From Opitutaceae bacterium (GTDB lineage Bacteria > Verrucomicrobiota > Verrucomicrobiia > Opitutales > Opitutaceae), in the NCBI GenBank assembly GCA_028284235.1, contig JANQSC010000045.1, forward strand, positions 1 to 64,000: a stretch of 64,000 bases of DNA, read 5' to 3'. Positions 49,915-58,679 of this stretch are shown piece by piece. The position numbers were made by a program, and so were the translations under genes. The stretch's first letter is position 1; each line of letters starts with the position of its first letter. Under the pieces are notes generated by a model. It was not told the DNA's origin. It was given only the letters and a program-made list of their open reading frames with translations, and ran no database searches.

Positions 49915-52143
49915 CTACAGTTCCGCGTCCTCGTCGAGATCGTCCAAGTCGTCCAGCTCGTCAAGATCGTCGGGTTCGAGATCGTCGAGCGCTTCGAGCC
50001 GCTCGTTCTCGGCCGACATGACTTCGGTTTCCGCTTCGTATTCGAGAATCGAGTCCATGAGCCGGTTCGCTTGCTCGTGATCTTCATTCCAAGCCAAGGC
50101 GTGGATAAACTCGCTTTTCGCCGCCGCGTAGTTCTGCTGGAAGTAGTGGATGTATCCAAGAACGAAATGCGCCTTGTAGTCGCGCGGGAAATCGGCAACC
50201 CATCGGTCGAGATTATTGAGATGCTCCTCGAACCAAACCGGATCGCCGTAGAGCTCGACAATGTTAAAATCGACTTCCGTCCACTCCGGCACCAACTCCA
50301 TCCCTAGCATCAGATCGTCGTAAGCCGCTCGATAGTCCTTGATAGCGATGTGGGCCTGGGCCCGGGCCAAGAAGAGAATCCCGTTGCCCGGATCCGCCTC
50401 AATCGCCTCGTTAAAGGCAATCACCGACTGGTAGAAACTCCCTCTCCCAAAAGCAGCGTACGCCCGGCTCACCGGATCGCCCGCCACGAAGACGTCGACC
50501 GGTTCAGTGTCGTGGTAAACGTAGCGCTCGTAAACGCGCGTGGTGATGTTCCGGCTCCGGTAGTTACCGAGGTCGACGAAAAAGTAAAAGCAGTTGCGAC
50601 GGTGGCGCGTGTAGTAGTATCTCGGATACAGACTCCAACGGCCGACATAGTAGTGGTGACCATAGCCCGGCCCGTGCCGGTAGTGAATATTGAAGTCGTG
50701 CCAGTAACCTCCGTAGTAATAGTGGCTGCGCTTTGGCCGGTGGGCGTGCCTGTGCTCGAAATCCTTAAACACAGTCCGAGTCACCGTTTTCGGGTGCTCG
50801 CCTCCCGCGTGGGAGCTTCTCTGCCGTGTCGGCATCGGTCCCATCTGCCGTCGGCCTTCGCTCGAAGCGGTCGAGAACTCGGAACCAGCGCCCGCTCGTC
50901 GGCCATTCCGGACGTCGAGAGTGTCGTCGCTCGACACTCCCGAGACGCTGTTGTCTGGGAACGGGCCCATTTTGGAGCGATCCACGCGGTTCGACGCCGC
51001 GGTCGCCTGCGTCGCCGCCACTCGGCTCGCTCCGCTGGTGGACCGAGAGGAAAGCGTATTGGCATTCGGAGTGGGCCCCATGCGGGAACCGTTGTTCGAA
51101 CGCGTATTCGTGAACGCTACTGGACTATTGAGGTTCGACGACGAAGACGAGGCCCCCGAACGGGACACTCTCGGAGCAGAGGCCGTGGCGCTCGGCGTGA
51201 CCGACGACGAGCGGCTGGAGCGGCTGCCCGAGCCCAAAGTAATGCCCGTGGAACGCCCCGGAGAACGCGTCACCGTCGAGCGGCTTTCACTGGATCGGGA
51301 CGAACCGCTCGAGGAGCGGGTCACCGTCGAGCGGGACGTGGATACGCGCGGGGCCGAAGATCTCTGTTCCGGCGATCGGGTCACCGTCAGTCGAGACGAG
51401 GAGGACGATGACGAAGCACTCGGAGTCCGACTCGGCGTGGTGCGTGTCACCCTCGGGGGCGACGAGGACACGGAACTGGATGGGGCCCGGCTCGGAGTCG
51501 GTCGAGAACTCACCGATGAGCGCGACTGGGGCAGGCGCGAGACGCTGGGCCGGTTGCTCGAGCTCGTCGTGCTGCGCGTAACCGTGGGAGCGGACACGCT
51601 GCGACGCGGTGCCGACGACGATTGGGCGGGCATCCGCTGAGTAGAAAGGGTCGGAGTGCGCGAGCTCGATCGGCTGCTCGACGGCGTCCGGGAAACTGTG
51701 GGTGTACGCGACACCGAAGGGGTACGGGAAGGAGTACGCGAAACCGACGGGGTACGAGAAGGCGTGCGCGAGACGGTCGGTCGCGAGCTGGACGAGCGGC
51801 TCGAGACGGAGTTAGAAGACGGTCGAGGCGTCGTGTACCGCGGATTGGAAGAAGAAGACGACGAGCGGCTCGTCGAAGGCGAGCGGGACGGGCTGCGGGA
51901 CGGGGAAACTGCCCGCGGAGCGCTGCCGGTCGAAGTGCGCTGACGCGAAACTGTGGGAGCCGGAGCGGAAGAACCGGAGCTCGAGCGAGCGGTCGAACTC
52001 GAGGACGAGCTGGAAGACGGCGAGCGACTCCTGTTCTGCCCGCTCAACAAGGGGATCACGCCTTGAAACACAAGACTCGCGGCGAGAATAACTATGGCGA
52101 GCGACGGAAAACGGCGACGGGGATCTCGGACTGAAGAATTCAC
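49915..52143 (-). CDS. Ser/Arg-rich surface or envelope protein with TPR region and acidic tail
   Basis: A 742-aa protein starting at GTG 52143. Residues 13-34 are a hydrophobic signal or anchor. About 38-330 is low-complexity Ser/Arg/Thr/Pro sequence with many RS, SRTPS and TVTRS repeats, like a eukaryotic SR domain. Three MGPxP motifs follow (about 360-450). A Tyr/His-rich stretch (about 465-520; HYYYGGYWHDFN, YYYTRHRRN) then leads into TPR-like repeats (about 560-690; AYAAFGRGSFYQSVIAFNEA, AHFVLGYIHYFQQNYAAAKS). The last 25 residues are almost only Asp, Leu and Glu. I do not recognise the full protein. The opposite strand also has long open frames from the repetitive composition; the TPR and signal segment support this strand. 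Function is unknown; a positively charged envelope protein is plausible. Confidence 0.78.
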   Translation of the reverse strand: MNSSVRDPRRRFPSLAIVILAASLVFQGVIPLLSGQNRSRSPSSSSSSSSTARSSSGSSAPAPTVSRQRTSTGSAPRAVSPSRSPSRSPSTSRSSSSSSNPRYTTPRPSSNSVSSRSSSSRPTVSRTPSRTPSVSRTPSRTPSVSRTPTVSRTPSSSRSSSRTPTLSTQRMPAQSSSAPRRSVSAPTVTRSTTSSSNRPSVSRLPQSRSSVSSRPTPSRAPSSSVSSSPPRVTRTTPSRTPSASSSSSSSRLTVTRSPEQRSSAPRVSTSRSTVTRSSSGSSRSSESRSTVTRSPGRSTGITLGSGSRSSRSSSVTPSATASAPRVSRSGASSSSSNLNSPVAFTNTRSNNGSRMGPTPNANTLSSRSTSGASRVAATQATAASNRVDRSKMGPFPDNSVSGVSSDDTLDVRNGRRAGAGSEFSTASSEGRRQMGPMPTRQRSSHAGGEHPKTVTRTVFKDFEHRHAHRPKRSHYYYGGYWHDFNIHYRHGPGYGHHYYVGRWSLYPRYYYTRHRRNCFYFFVDLGNYRSRNITTRVYERYVYHDTEPVDVFVAGDPVSRAYAAFGRGSFYQSVIAFNEAIEADPGNGILFLARAQAHIAIKDYRAAYDDLMLGMELVPEWTEVDFNIVELYGDPVWFEEHLNNLDRWVADFPRDYKAHFVLGYIHYFQQNYAAAKSEFIHALAWNEDHEQANRLMDSILEYEAETEVMSAENERLEALDDLEPDDLDELDDLDDLDEDAEL

Positions 52144-52503
52144 ACTAATCTTTCTCCTTAGCTCTCGTTAAAATTTGGGGTCAATCAGGGAACGCGTCGG
52201 GGAACGCAACTCCTATGACAGCGCGTTTGGGCGATTTAGACGAAGAAAAAGCGCCAATTATTCAGACAATTTTCAGGACAGTTTTTCGGGATTAGCCGAC
52301 CTAATCAACGCCCCGAATCCCGCCTCGCAGTAGAATCATCCTATCAAAGCCGCCATAAGGAACTCTAATGGAAAAATCGCAGCGAGTTTAGCAATTCGAC
52401 TGGATCGGAGGACACAACGACCCTCCGAACAATCAAAATCGGGAACCTGGTTTTTGGATGAACGTCAGGGATCGAGGTCTGCCCGATTCGGCAAAACTAG
52501 TAT

Positions 52504-52595
52504 CAACAAATCCTTGTCTCGTCCCGTACGGGACGAGATCCTAGTTCCGGCCCGCTGAACGGGACGGAATTTGATCTCGAAGAGATCACTGTTAA
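52504..52595 (-). repeat. Three-hairpin element, copy c
   Basis: Minus strand from 52595: head TTAACAGT; hairpin 1 at 52573-52587 with the same stem as copy b; hairpin 2 at 52545-52569 (10 bp, one mismatch); linker CTAGGAT; hairpin 3 is a perfect 22-nt palindrome at 52517-52538; tail CAAGGATTTGTTG. Confidence 0.78.
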
Positions 52596-52632
52596 CAATT
52601 CAAGCGCCAAACGACTCTTGCACTGTGTTTTA

Positions 52633-52713
52633 TTAACAGTCGCCTAGCGGCGAAATGACGCTCGCGCGTCACAAAGATCCCGTTCCTCATTGAGCAACGG
52701 GACAAGGATCTAG
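52633..52713 (+). repeat. Three-hairpin element, copy d (divergent stems)
   Basis: Head TTAACAGT; hairpin 1 TCGCC-TAGC-GGCGA (52640-52653); hairpin 2 TGACGC-TCGC-GCGTCA (52656-52671); linker CAAAGAT; hairpin 3 with CCCGTT/AACGGG outer and CTCA/TGAG inner stems (52679-52701); tail ACAAGGATCTAG. The stems of hairpins 1 and 2 share almost no sequence with copies a to c, yet the order is the same. Confidence 0.7.
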
Positions 52714-52801
52714 ATTTCCAAAACAAACAAGTCCTTGTTCCGTGGAAGACCCCGATACGGTGGGTGCCTACGCGGGGTCGAGACGATGTCAAAAAAACCT
52801 T

Positions 52802-53920
52802 TTAAATGACGACTCGCTTCCCTCCTTGCTGGAGGGACTTGTAGAGGGCTTCGATCACTTTCATATCGGCCAGGCCTTCTTCGCCTGGAACAATTGACGG
52901 GGTCCCCGTTTTGACGCTGCGCGCGAATCCGTCCATTTGACGCCGTTGCTGGTTGATCGGCTGCGGATCCAGGATCCGGTCTTGAATGCTCCCTTTGATG
53001 CCGCCGTACTTCGTGGCGGGTTCCAACTGGGCGAGCCCTTTGCTGTAGCTGACGTACAGTCGATTGGATCGAATGTTGTAGGAGGTCGTCGAGTTCGAAT
53101 AGGCGCCGCTTGGGAATTCCATCTGGAAGGTGACGGTCTCGTCGACGTTCTTGAACTTGTTCCAGTCCGTCTTGAACTCCTGAGACCGTATGGCGATGGG
53201 CTCCTCACCGGTCGCGTATCGGGCCGCTTGGATACAATAAACGCCCATGTCCATCACCGCGCCGCCACCCGCCAGTTCCCGGTCGAGCCGCCAGGCGTCC
53301 AAATTGTTGCCCATTATGAACGACGCTTCCGACTGGACGTATTGGATATCTCCATACGGTTTTTCTTTCGCGACTTTCATGATTTCACGCGTATTGGGAT
53401 CGAAGTGGAGCCGATAGCCGATCGACAGCTGCACGTTGTTTTTCTTGCACGCGGCGATCATGGCTTCGCACTCCGCCACGTTCATGGCCATCGGCTTCTC
53501 GCAGATCACGTGCTTCCCCGCGTTGGCCGCTCGGATCGAATATTCCGCGTGCATCGAATTCGGCAGCACCACATAGACGATGTCGATATCGGGATTGGAG
53601 GCGATGGAGTCGTAGTTTTCGTAGTTGTAGATGTTCGACCGCTTGATGCCGTACTTCTCGCGCCAAACCGCTTCCTTCGACTTTGTCCCGGTCACGACGC
53701 CCGCAAGATAGCAGTCGGTCGCTTCTTCCAGGGCCGGGGCGAGCTGTTTGGTCGAGTAGTTGCCCAGTCCCACCAAGGCGATTCCTAGTTTCTTGGGGGA
53801 ACTGGCGCTCGCTCCTCGAGCGAGGCTGGGAAACGCGCTCGCCGCGGAGAAGGCGGCGATGCCGGTGGATAGGCCTTTGACAAAGGAGCGACGATCGACG
53901 TTGCGAGGGGCAGTATTCAT
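52802..53920 (-). CDS. Tat-exported Gfo/Idh/MocA family oxidoreductase (GFOR-like)
   Basis: A 372-aa protein with a twin-arginine signal (DRRSFVKG, R10-R11) and a hydrophobic Ala-rich stretch ending SLARGA. The Rossmann motif is GIALVGLGNYS (about 46-56); the catalytic EKP motif is intact (ICEKPMAMN), and the downstream VMDMGVYCIQAARYATGE block carries the D-x3-Y arrangement of glucose-fructose oxidoreductase relatives. GFOR-like enzymes keep NADP bound and act in the periplasm on sugars. ATG 53920 was used in place of an in-frame start at 54052 because the Tat signal starts there. It has no same-strand partner close by. Confidence 0.9.
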   Translation of the reverse strand: MNTAPRNVDRRSFVKGLSTGIAAFSAASAFPSLARGASASSPKKLGIALVGLGNYSTKQLAPALEEATDCYLAGVVTGTKSKEAVWREKYGIKRSNIYNYENYDSIASNPDIDIVYVVLPNSMHAEYSIRAANAGKHVICEKPMAMNVAECEAMIAACKKNNVQLSIGYRLHFDPNTREIMKVAKEKPYGDIQYVQSEASFIMGNNLDAWRLDRELAGGGAVMDMGVYCIQAARYATGEEPIAIRSQEFKTDWNKFKNVDETVTFQMEFPSGAYSNSTTSYNIRSNRLYVSYSKGLAQLEPATKYGGIKGSIQDRILDPQPINQQRRQMDGFARSVKTGTPSIVPGEEGLADMKVIEALYKSLQQGGKRVVI

Positions 53921-54118
53921 GATGCTTCGAGATTCGAATGGGTTAGCGGTAAAGGCGGATACGAGTCGAAACAAAGGCAGTCTTTCCCGTCCGGCAACTC
54001 CATATTCAAAGGGAACAAAACGCCGCCCCTCATTACACACTTGCAAATTCACGTTCGTTCTCTACCGTCAAACGTCCGCGGGCGAAATCACTCGCGCGCC
54101 AATTCAAGTACCCTACCT

Positions 54119-54433
54119 ATGAAAAAACTACTGATTTTAGTCGCGAGCGTCGCTCTCGCCCTCCCGCTGATGGCGGAAGACAAGTCGGTCACACTCGAGG
54201 GAACCGGCCTCTGCGCCAAATGCTCGCTTGGCGAGGCGAAAGCCTGCACCAACGCCCTGCAGGTGAAGGGCAAAGACGGCAAGTTGCTTACCTATATTTT
54301 CACCGAGAACATGGCCCACGGAAAGTACTTCTGCCAGGGCAAGACCGAGAACCTCCTCGTAACCGGCGTGGTCAAAAAGGAGGACGGCAAATTGATGATC
54401 GTCCCCACCGCCGTGAAAGAAAAAGAGAGCTGA
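54119..54433 (+). CDS. Small secreted cysteine-containing protein
   Basis: A 104-aa exported protein with a signal peptide (1-19, ending PLMAED). The mature part reads VTLEGTGLCAKCSLGEAKACTNALQVK and later NMAHGKYFCQGK; a C-x2-C pair plus two further cysteines suggests disulfides or metal binding. Similar short proteins occur in Verrucomicrobiota and Planctomycetota as uncharacterised exported proteins. The function is unknown. ATG 54119 directly starts the signal peptide. A strong shared terminator follows and the convergent EamA gene ends inside it. Confidence 0.82.
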   Translation: MKKLLILVASVALALPLMAEDKSVTLEGTGLCAKCSLGEAKACTNALQVKGKDGKLLTYIFTENMAHGKYFCQGKTENLLVTGVVKKEDGKLMIVPTAVKEKES

Positions 54434-54461
54434 CTCTCCTTCGAGACGGCTTAGACTTTAC

Positions 54462-54497
54462 ACGCCCGCTGCGCTTCGGCCCGGCGGGCGTTTTTTT
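54462..54497. terminator. Rho-independent terminator shared by convergent genes
   Basis: ACGCCCGC (54462-54469) pairs with GCGGGCGT (54484-54491) around a GC-rich loop, followed by seven T residues (54491-54497). It ends the small secreted protein gene, and the TAA of the minus-strand EamA gene lies in the T-run. Confidence 0.88.
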
Positions 54498-55383
54498 AGT
54501 TTCCAGTCAAGCGAGCCGCTCGGCGTTGAGCGAAGGCGCTGAGACAAAGGACCACAACCACGATCGCCGCGGCAAAATAGAATTCCCGCGACATCGTTTC
54601 GGTCTCGGGCCAAATGAGAACGGCCATAAGGATGGCGTAGATCGGCTCGAGATTGACCGCCATCGCGAAGGAGTAAGGCGTGATCACCTTGATCAAGCGC
54701 ACGCCGAGCATAAACGAGAACGCAGTGCACAGAAGTCCCAGGATCAACAGCCAACCTGTGTCTCTAAGGGAGATCGCGAAATCCGGCAGGCCGGCGCCGA
54801 ATCCAAAGAGCAAGCACAGGCTGACCGTTAAGAAGGCCCCGAGCAATTCGTAGAAGGTAATCGCGCTCGCGCCGTGCGAACGAACTAAAACCCCGTTCAG
54901 GACCGTGAACCAGCCCGCCAAGGCCGCCGACACCACGCTCAATGCCATCCCCGCCGCATAGGAGAACTCCGACCGAAACACGAGGTAAAGCCCGACAACG
55001 ACGCACCCGGCGAACAAGGGCTCGCGCCACGCAATCCTCCGCTTGTAGTAAAACGGCTCAATGAACGAAGTGAATAGCGCCACGCTGGAAAAACAGACCA
55101 GACTGACCGATACGTTCGAGCGCTTGATTGCTTCGAAAAACGTAATCCAGTGGAATCCGAGAATTACCCCCACTCCCAAAAGGCGCAGGACAACAGCGGA
55201 ATCCGCTCCCAGCTTTTCGCCCCGCATCCTCAAATACACCCCAAGCGCCGCAATCGCGATCGCCAGCCGATACCAAACGAGCTGGTAGGCGTCCAAGGAA
55301 ATCAACTTCCCCAGTACACCCGTGAAGCCGAAGATGAGAACCGCTACCTGCAGCCATATCTGGTACTTGAGGCGTTCGCGCAT
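54496..55383 (-). CDS. EamA/DMT family permease
   Basis: A 295-aa inner-membrane protein with ten predicted helices in two EamA repeats: the first with GFTGVLGKLISLDAYQLVWYRL and HWITFFEAIKRSNVSVS, the second with WFTVLNGVLVRSHGASAITFYE and MAVNLEPIYAILMAVLIWPE. These are the drug/metabolite transporter superfamily marks for exporters of amino acids, nucleotides or similar metabolites. ATG 55383 was preferred to the TTG at 55419. The gene stands alone between a shared terminator and the RND gene, which ends 45 bases upstream on the same strand. The substrate is unknown. Confidence 0.9.
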   Translation of the reverse strand: MRERLKYQIWLQVAVLIFGFTGVLGKLISLDAYQLVWYRLAIAIAALGVYLRMRGEKLGADSAVVLRLLGVGVILGFHWITFFEAIKRSNVSVSLVCFSSVALFTSFIEPFYYKRRIAWREPLFAGCVVVGLYLVFRSEFSYAAGMALSVVSAALAGWFTVLNGVLVRSHGASAITFYELLGAFLTVSLCLLFGFGAGLPDFAISLRDTGWLLILGLLCTAFSFMLGVRLIKVITPYSFAMAVNLEPIYAILMAVLIWPETETMSREFYFAAAIVVVVLCLSAFAQRRAARLTGN

Positions 55384-55428
55384 TCGTAATGCAACCAGTT
55401 TCAGCGAGTGAATAGACAACGCCGACCA

Positions 55429-58400
55429 TCACTTTTCGGCTAACGCTTCTCGATCAACCACAACATTTTTCGGGGCGTTCACTTGCCAACGCCAATAAGC
55501 GGCGAAAATCTTTTTCAAATCGTCAAGAATTAGCGTGTTAACCGGTACCAGAATCAAAGTAATGGCCGTCGCGAAGACCACGCCCCATCCCAGTGAAATC
55601 GCCATGGGGATCATGAACTTCGATCCCCGGCTCTGTTCCAACATCAAGGGGAGCAAACCCGCGAAAGTAGTCATCGACGTTAGCAAGATCGGACGAAAAC
55701 GTCGTACACCCGCCGCTCGAACAGCTTCTCCGAGAGTTACGCCTTCTTTCACTCGAGACGAAATGAAATGCACCATGATGAGGCTATCGTTTACCACCAC
55801 GCCCGACAGGGCTAGGAATCCAAGTTGGGACATAATGTTAACCGTCACGCCGTCGCCCCAAACCGCTCCAAATATCCAATCCATAATTACATGCCCAAGG
55901 ATGGCCCCTACAATGCCGAACGGAATCACCGCCATGACGACAAATGGCTTTATGTAGCTTTTAAACGGTATAGCCAATAAAATGTAGACCCCCATGATTA
56001 CTAAAATTGTATTGAAGCGAATGTTACGCGCATCCTCTTCTTGCTGCTTCGCATTGCCTGACTTAACGTAATTCATCCCTGTGTACTGCTCGGCGAGGCG
56101 TGGCAGAAAGTCGCGCTCCAGCTCCATGACAATCGAGTCTACGTCGATTTCATCCGACTCCGCCTCCGCGGATACCGTGAGCTGTCGCATGCGGTCGACC
56201 CGATAGATGGCCGGGAGGCTTTTCCCCGGCTGAATCTCAGCTACCGTGTCGAACGGCACCTCCGTTCCATTAGGGGTTCGAATCATCATCGAGTCCAAAG
56301 TGGCCAGCGACTTTCTTTGAGCCTCGGGATAGCGAACCATGACGCGAACATCGTTGCGGCCTCTTTGGATGCGCTGGGCTTCGGTTCCGAAGAACGCTTG
56401 TCGTACTTGTCGGGCCAAATTGCTGGCAGTGATTCCCAAATACTCGGCCTGCGGTTTGAGAGTCAGCTCGAATTCGGCTTTGGCGCTCTCGAAAGAATCC
56501 GTGATTTCCGCCAATCCTCGATACTCGGCTAGCTTGTCTTGCAGCTGACTCGACGCCGCCTTTAAATCGTCGAAACTAGGGCTGGTGAACCTCAAATAAA
56601 CGCCCGAGCCACCCCCTCGCAAGAAGCCGAGCGATAAGCGCTCAGCATCCGGAATCGTTCCGATGGTCTCCCGCAAATAAGCGGTCGCTTCCGAACTTCC
56701 GTAGTTGAATCCATGCACCTCGAAGGGCGTCAGTTCGACGACCACCTCTCCCAGTTCCGCTACGCCTACGGCTCGAGTGCCATAGCTCCGGTACATCGGC
56801 TGGCCTCCCGCCGTCGCAAATACATTGCGAATCATCTCCGTCCCGTACTCCTCGTTGACCTTTTCTTTGTACTCGAGGGCGATCTTCTCCATTCTTCGAA
56901 TGTGGGAGTCCGTTGTCTCGAAAGGAGTCCCAGCCGGCATTTGCAGCCGAATCGTCACCTGGTCGCTAGGAATCCGCGGATAGAAGCTGGACTGTATCCG
57001 ATTTGTCTCTACGAGACTCCAAACAATCGCTAAACCACCCAGGAATACCGAGAACGTGACGTATCGATTTTTTAAGCAAACTTCCAATACAGGTCGATAG
57101 AAGCGGTCGATTCCTCGCTCTAAACCATTAGCTATCCCCCGTTGAAATCTCGATATGAAATTGGTTTTGCCGTCATTCCCTCCAGCAGCTCCAATATTCG
57201 CGCAGTGCTTGAGGTGAGCCGGAAGAATGAGCTTCGATTCTATTAAAGAAAACAAGAGCACAGGAATCACCACGTAAGAGATCTGCTTCAAGTTATTGCC
57301 CATGAACCCCGTCATCGCCTGAAGGGGGTAAAATGCGACAATCGTCGTGAGAACGCCGAAGATAACCGGTACGGCAACCTCTTGCGTGCCTTTCACGGAA
57401 GCATCGAGGGGAGCTTCTCCCTGCTGCATGTGCCGAAACACGTTTTCGCCCGTAATGATCGCGTCGTCTACTACAATGCCTAGGACGAGGATGAAGGCGA
57501 ATAGCGTACTTAAATTGAGGGATACATCCCACAAGTAGAACATGATGAACGCTCCTGAAAACGCTATGGGGATTCCCAAGCTGACCCAGAACGCCAGGGA
57601 GGGCCTCAAGAAAAGCGAAAGCACTATGAGAACGAGAACGAATCCCGTAACAGCGCTGCCTGCCAATGTAGAGAGCCGTTGTTTAACCCGTTCGGAATCG
57701 TCGCTCCAATAGCTGAGATTTACGCCTTCGGGCAGAGTAGGCTGCTTCTCCTCCAGGTAGGCTTTAACCTCGTCGGCCAAGACGATTAGATTCTGATCGC
57801 CAGAGCGATAGACATCCAGAACGACGCATCGCTGCCCATTGTAGTTGGAGATCAATGGCGTTTCGTCAAACCCGTCGTTGACCTTTGCAACATCTTCCAA
57901 AGTCAAACGAGTTCCGTCATCGCGCGTGTAAACGACGATCTTTGTAAAGTCCTCGTAGTTGTAGGCCTGGTTGGAGGTCCTCAGGAGAATGTCGCCCGCA
58001 TTGGTCCTCACGCTGCCTGCCGACAGGTTGACCGAGGAATTTCGAACAGCTTGAACAATTTGATCAAACGTAAGCCCATGTCGTTTTAAAGACTCTTCCG
58101 AAACCTCGATGCCAATCTCGTACGGGCGGGCCACCTTCATGGATACAAGGGAAATGTTCGGGAGCGCAGTGAGATCGTCTCGGACGATCTCGCCCAGCGC
58201 CATCAAGTCCTTTTCGCCCAGGTTTCCGGAGATGACCACCGCCATCAGGCGCTCCGTAAACGTATCCTGGCTGACGCGCGGCCGCTCCGCTTCCACCGGG
58301 AACGTATTGATCGAATCGACGCGATCCTTCACCTGATCCAGGATTTGGTTCATGTCGTAACCCTCTTCGATCTCCAAGGTAACCGAGCCCGATCCTTCCG

Positions 58401-58659
58401 TCGCTCGACTCTGCATTTCTTTTATGCCCGCTACGTCGAACAAGGCCTCTTCCAAGCGCATGACGATCGACTCTTCCACTTCGGCCGGCGTGGAACCCCG
58501 GTAGACGACACTTACCTCAATTTCTCTCTGCAGATAGTCTGGCCATTCCCTTAGGACGACTTTGTTCAATCCTAGGTACCCGCCAGTCAACAGGATGGCG
58601 AACATCAGTATATTCGCGGCTACGCCGTTATTCGTAAACCATTCTATAATCCTATTCAT
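55429..58659 (-). CDS. RND efflux transporter (AcrB/HAE family)
   Basis: A 1,076-aa inner-membrane proton-driven pump. The N-terminal helix (about 11-31) and two large periplasmic loops flank 12 helices. The TM4 proton-relay pair is intact (VLGIVVDDAIITGENV). TM10 reads LSGVVVNDSLIMVHF, so the position of AcrB Lys940 is not lysine; many non-AcrB HAE pumps share this. The adaptor gene lies 20 bases upstream, and the two form a tripartite system that would need a TolC-like outer-membrane protein, absent here. Substrates are unknown: drugs, solvents or self-made compounds. Confidence 0.93.
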   Translation of the reverse strand: MNRIIEWFTNNGVAANILMFAILLTGGYLGLNKVVLREWPDYLQREIEVSVVYRGSTPAEVEESIVMRLEEALFDVAGIKEMQSRATEGSGSVTLEIEEGYDMNQILDQVKDRVDSINTFPVEAERPRVSQDTFTERLMAVVISGNLGEKDLMALGEIVRDDLTALPNISLVSMKVARPYEIGIEVSEESLKRHGLTFDQIVQAVRNSSVNLSAGSVRTNAGDILLRTSNQAYNYEDFTKIVVYTRDDGTRLTLEDVAKVNDGFDETPLISNYNGQRCVVLDVYRSGDQNLIVLADEVKAYLEEKQPTLPEGVNLSYWSDDSERVKQRLSTLAGSAVTGFVLVLIVLSLFLRPSLAFWVSLGIPIAFSGAFIMFYLWDVSLNLSTLFAFILVLGIVVDDAIITGENVFRHMQQGEAPLDASVKGTQEVAVPVIFGVLTTIVAFYPLQAMTGFMGNNLKQISYVVIPVLLFSLIESKLILPAHLKHCANIGAAGGNDGKTNFISRFQRGIANGLERGIDRFYRPVLEVCLKNRYVTFSVFLGGLAIVWSLVETNRIQSSFYPRIPSDQVTIRLQMPAGTPFETTDSHIRRMEKIALEYKEKVNEEYGTEMIRNVFATAGGQPMYRSYGTRAVGVAELGEVVVELTPFEVHGFNYGSSEATAYLRETIGTIPDAERLSLGFLRGGGSGVYLRFTSPSFDDLKAASSQLQDKLAEYRGLAEITDSFESAKAEFELTLKPQAEYLGITASNLARQVRQAFFGTEAQRIQRGRNDVRVMVRYPEAQRKSLATLDSMMIRTPNGTEVPFDTVAEIQPGKSLPAIYRVDRMRQLTVSAEAESDEIDVDSIVMELERDFLPRLAEQYTGMNYVKSGNAKQQEEDARNIRFNTILVIMGVYILLAIPFKSYIKPFVVMAVIPFGIVGAILGHVIMDWIFGAVWGDGVTVNIMSQLGFLALSGVVVNDSLIMVHFISSRVKEGVTLGEAVRAAGVRRFRPILLTSMTTFAGLLPLMLEQSRGSKFMIPMAISLGWGVVFATAITLILVPVNTLILDDLKKIFAAYWRWQVNAPKNVVVDREALAEK

Positions 58660-58679
58660 TGCGGGCGGCCTCCAACCGA

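Larger units (their letters stand above)
52144..52801. other. 658-base gene-free region with hairpin elements
   Basis: No supported gene. 52144-52500 is AT-richer and probably contains the promoter of the Ser/Arg-rich gene. 52504-52595 and 52633-52713 hold two head-to-head three-hairpin elements. 52721-52790 has further hairpins, including a GGAAGACCCCGA segment whose reverse complement is partly matched near 18500. Confidence 0.7.

Noticed and set aside
50350..51640. Long plus-strand open frames opposite the Ser/Arg-rich gene
   Set aside because: They arise from the repeated TCG/CGA composition; the minus-strand frame has a signal segment and TPR repeats.
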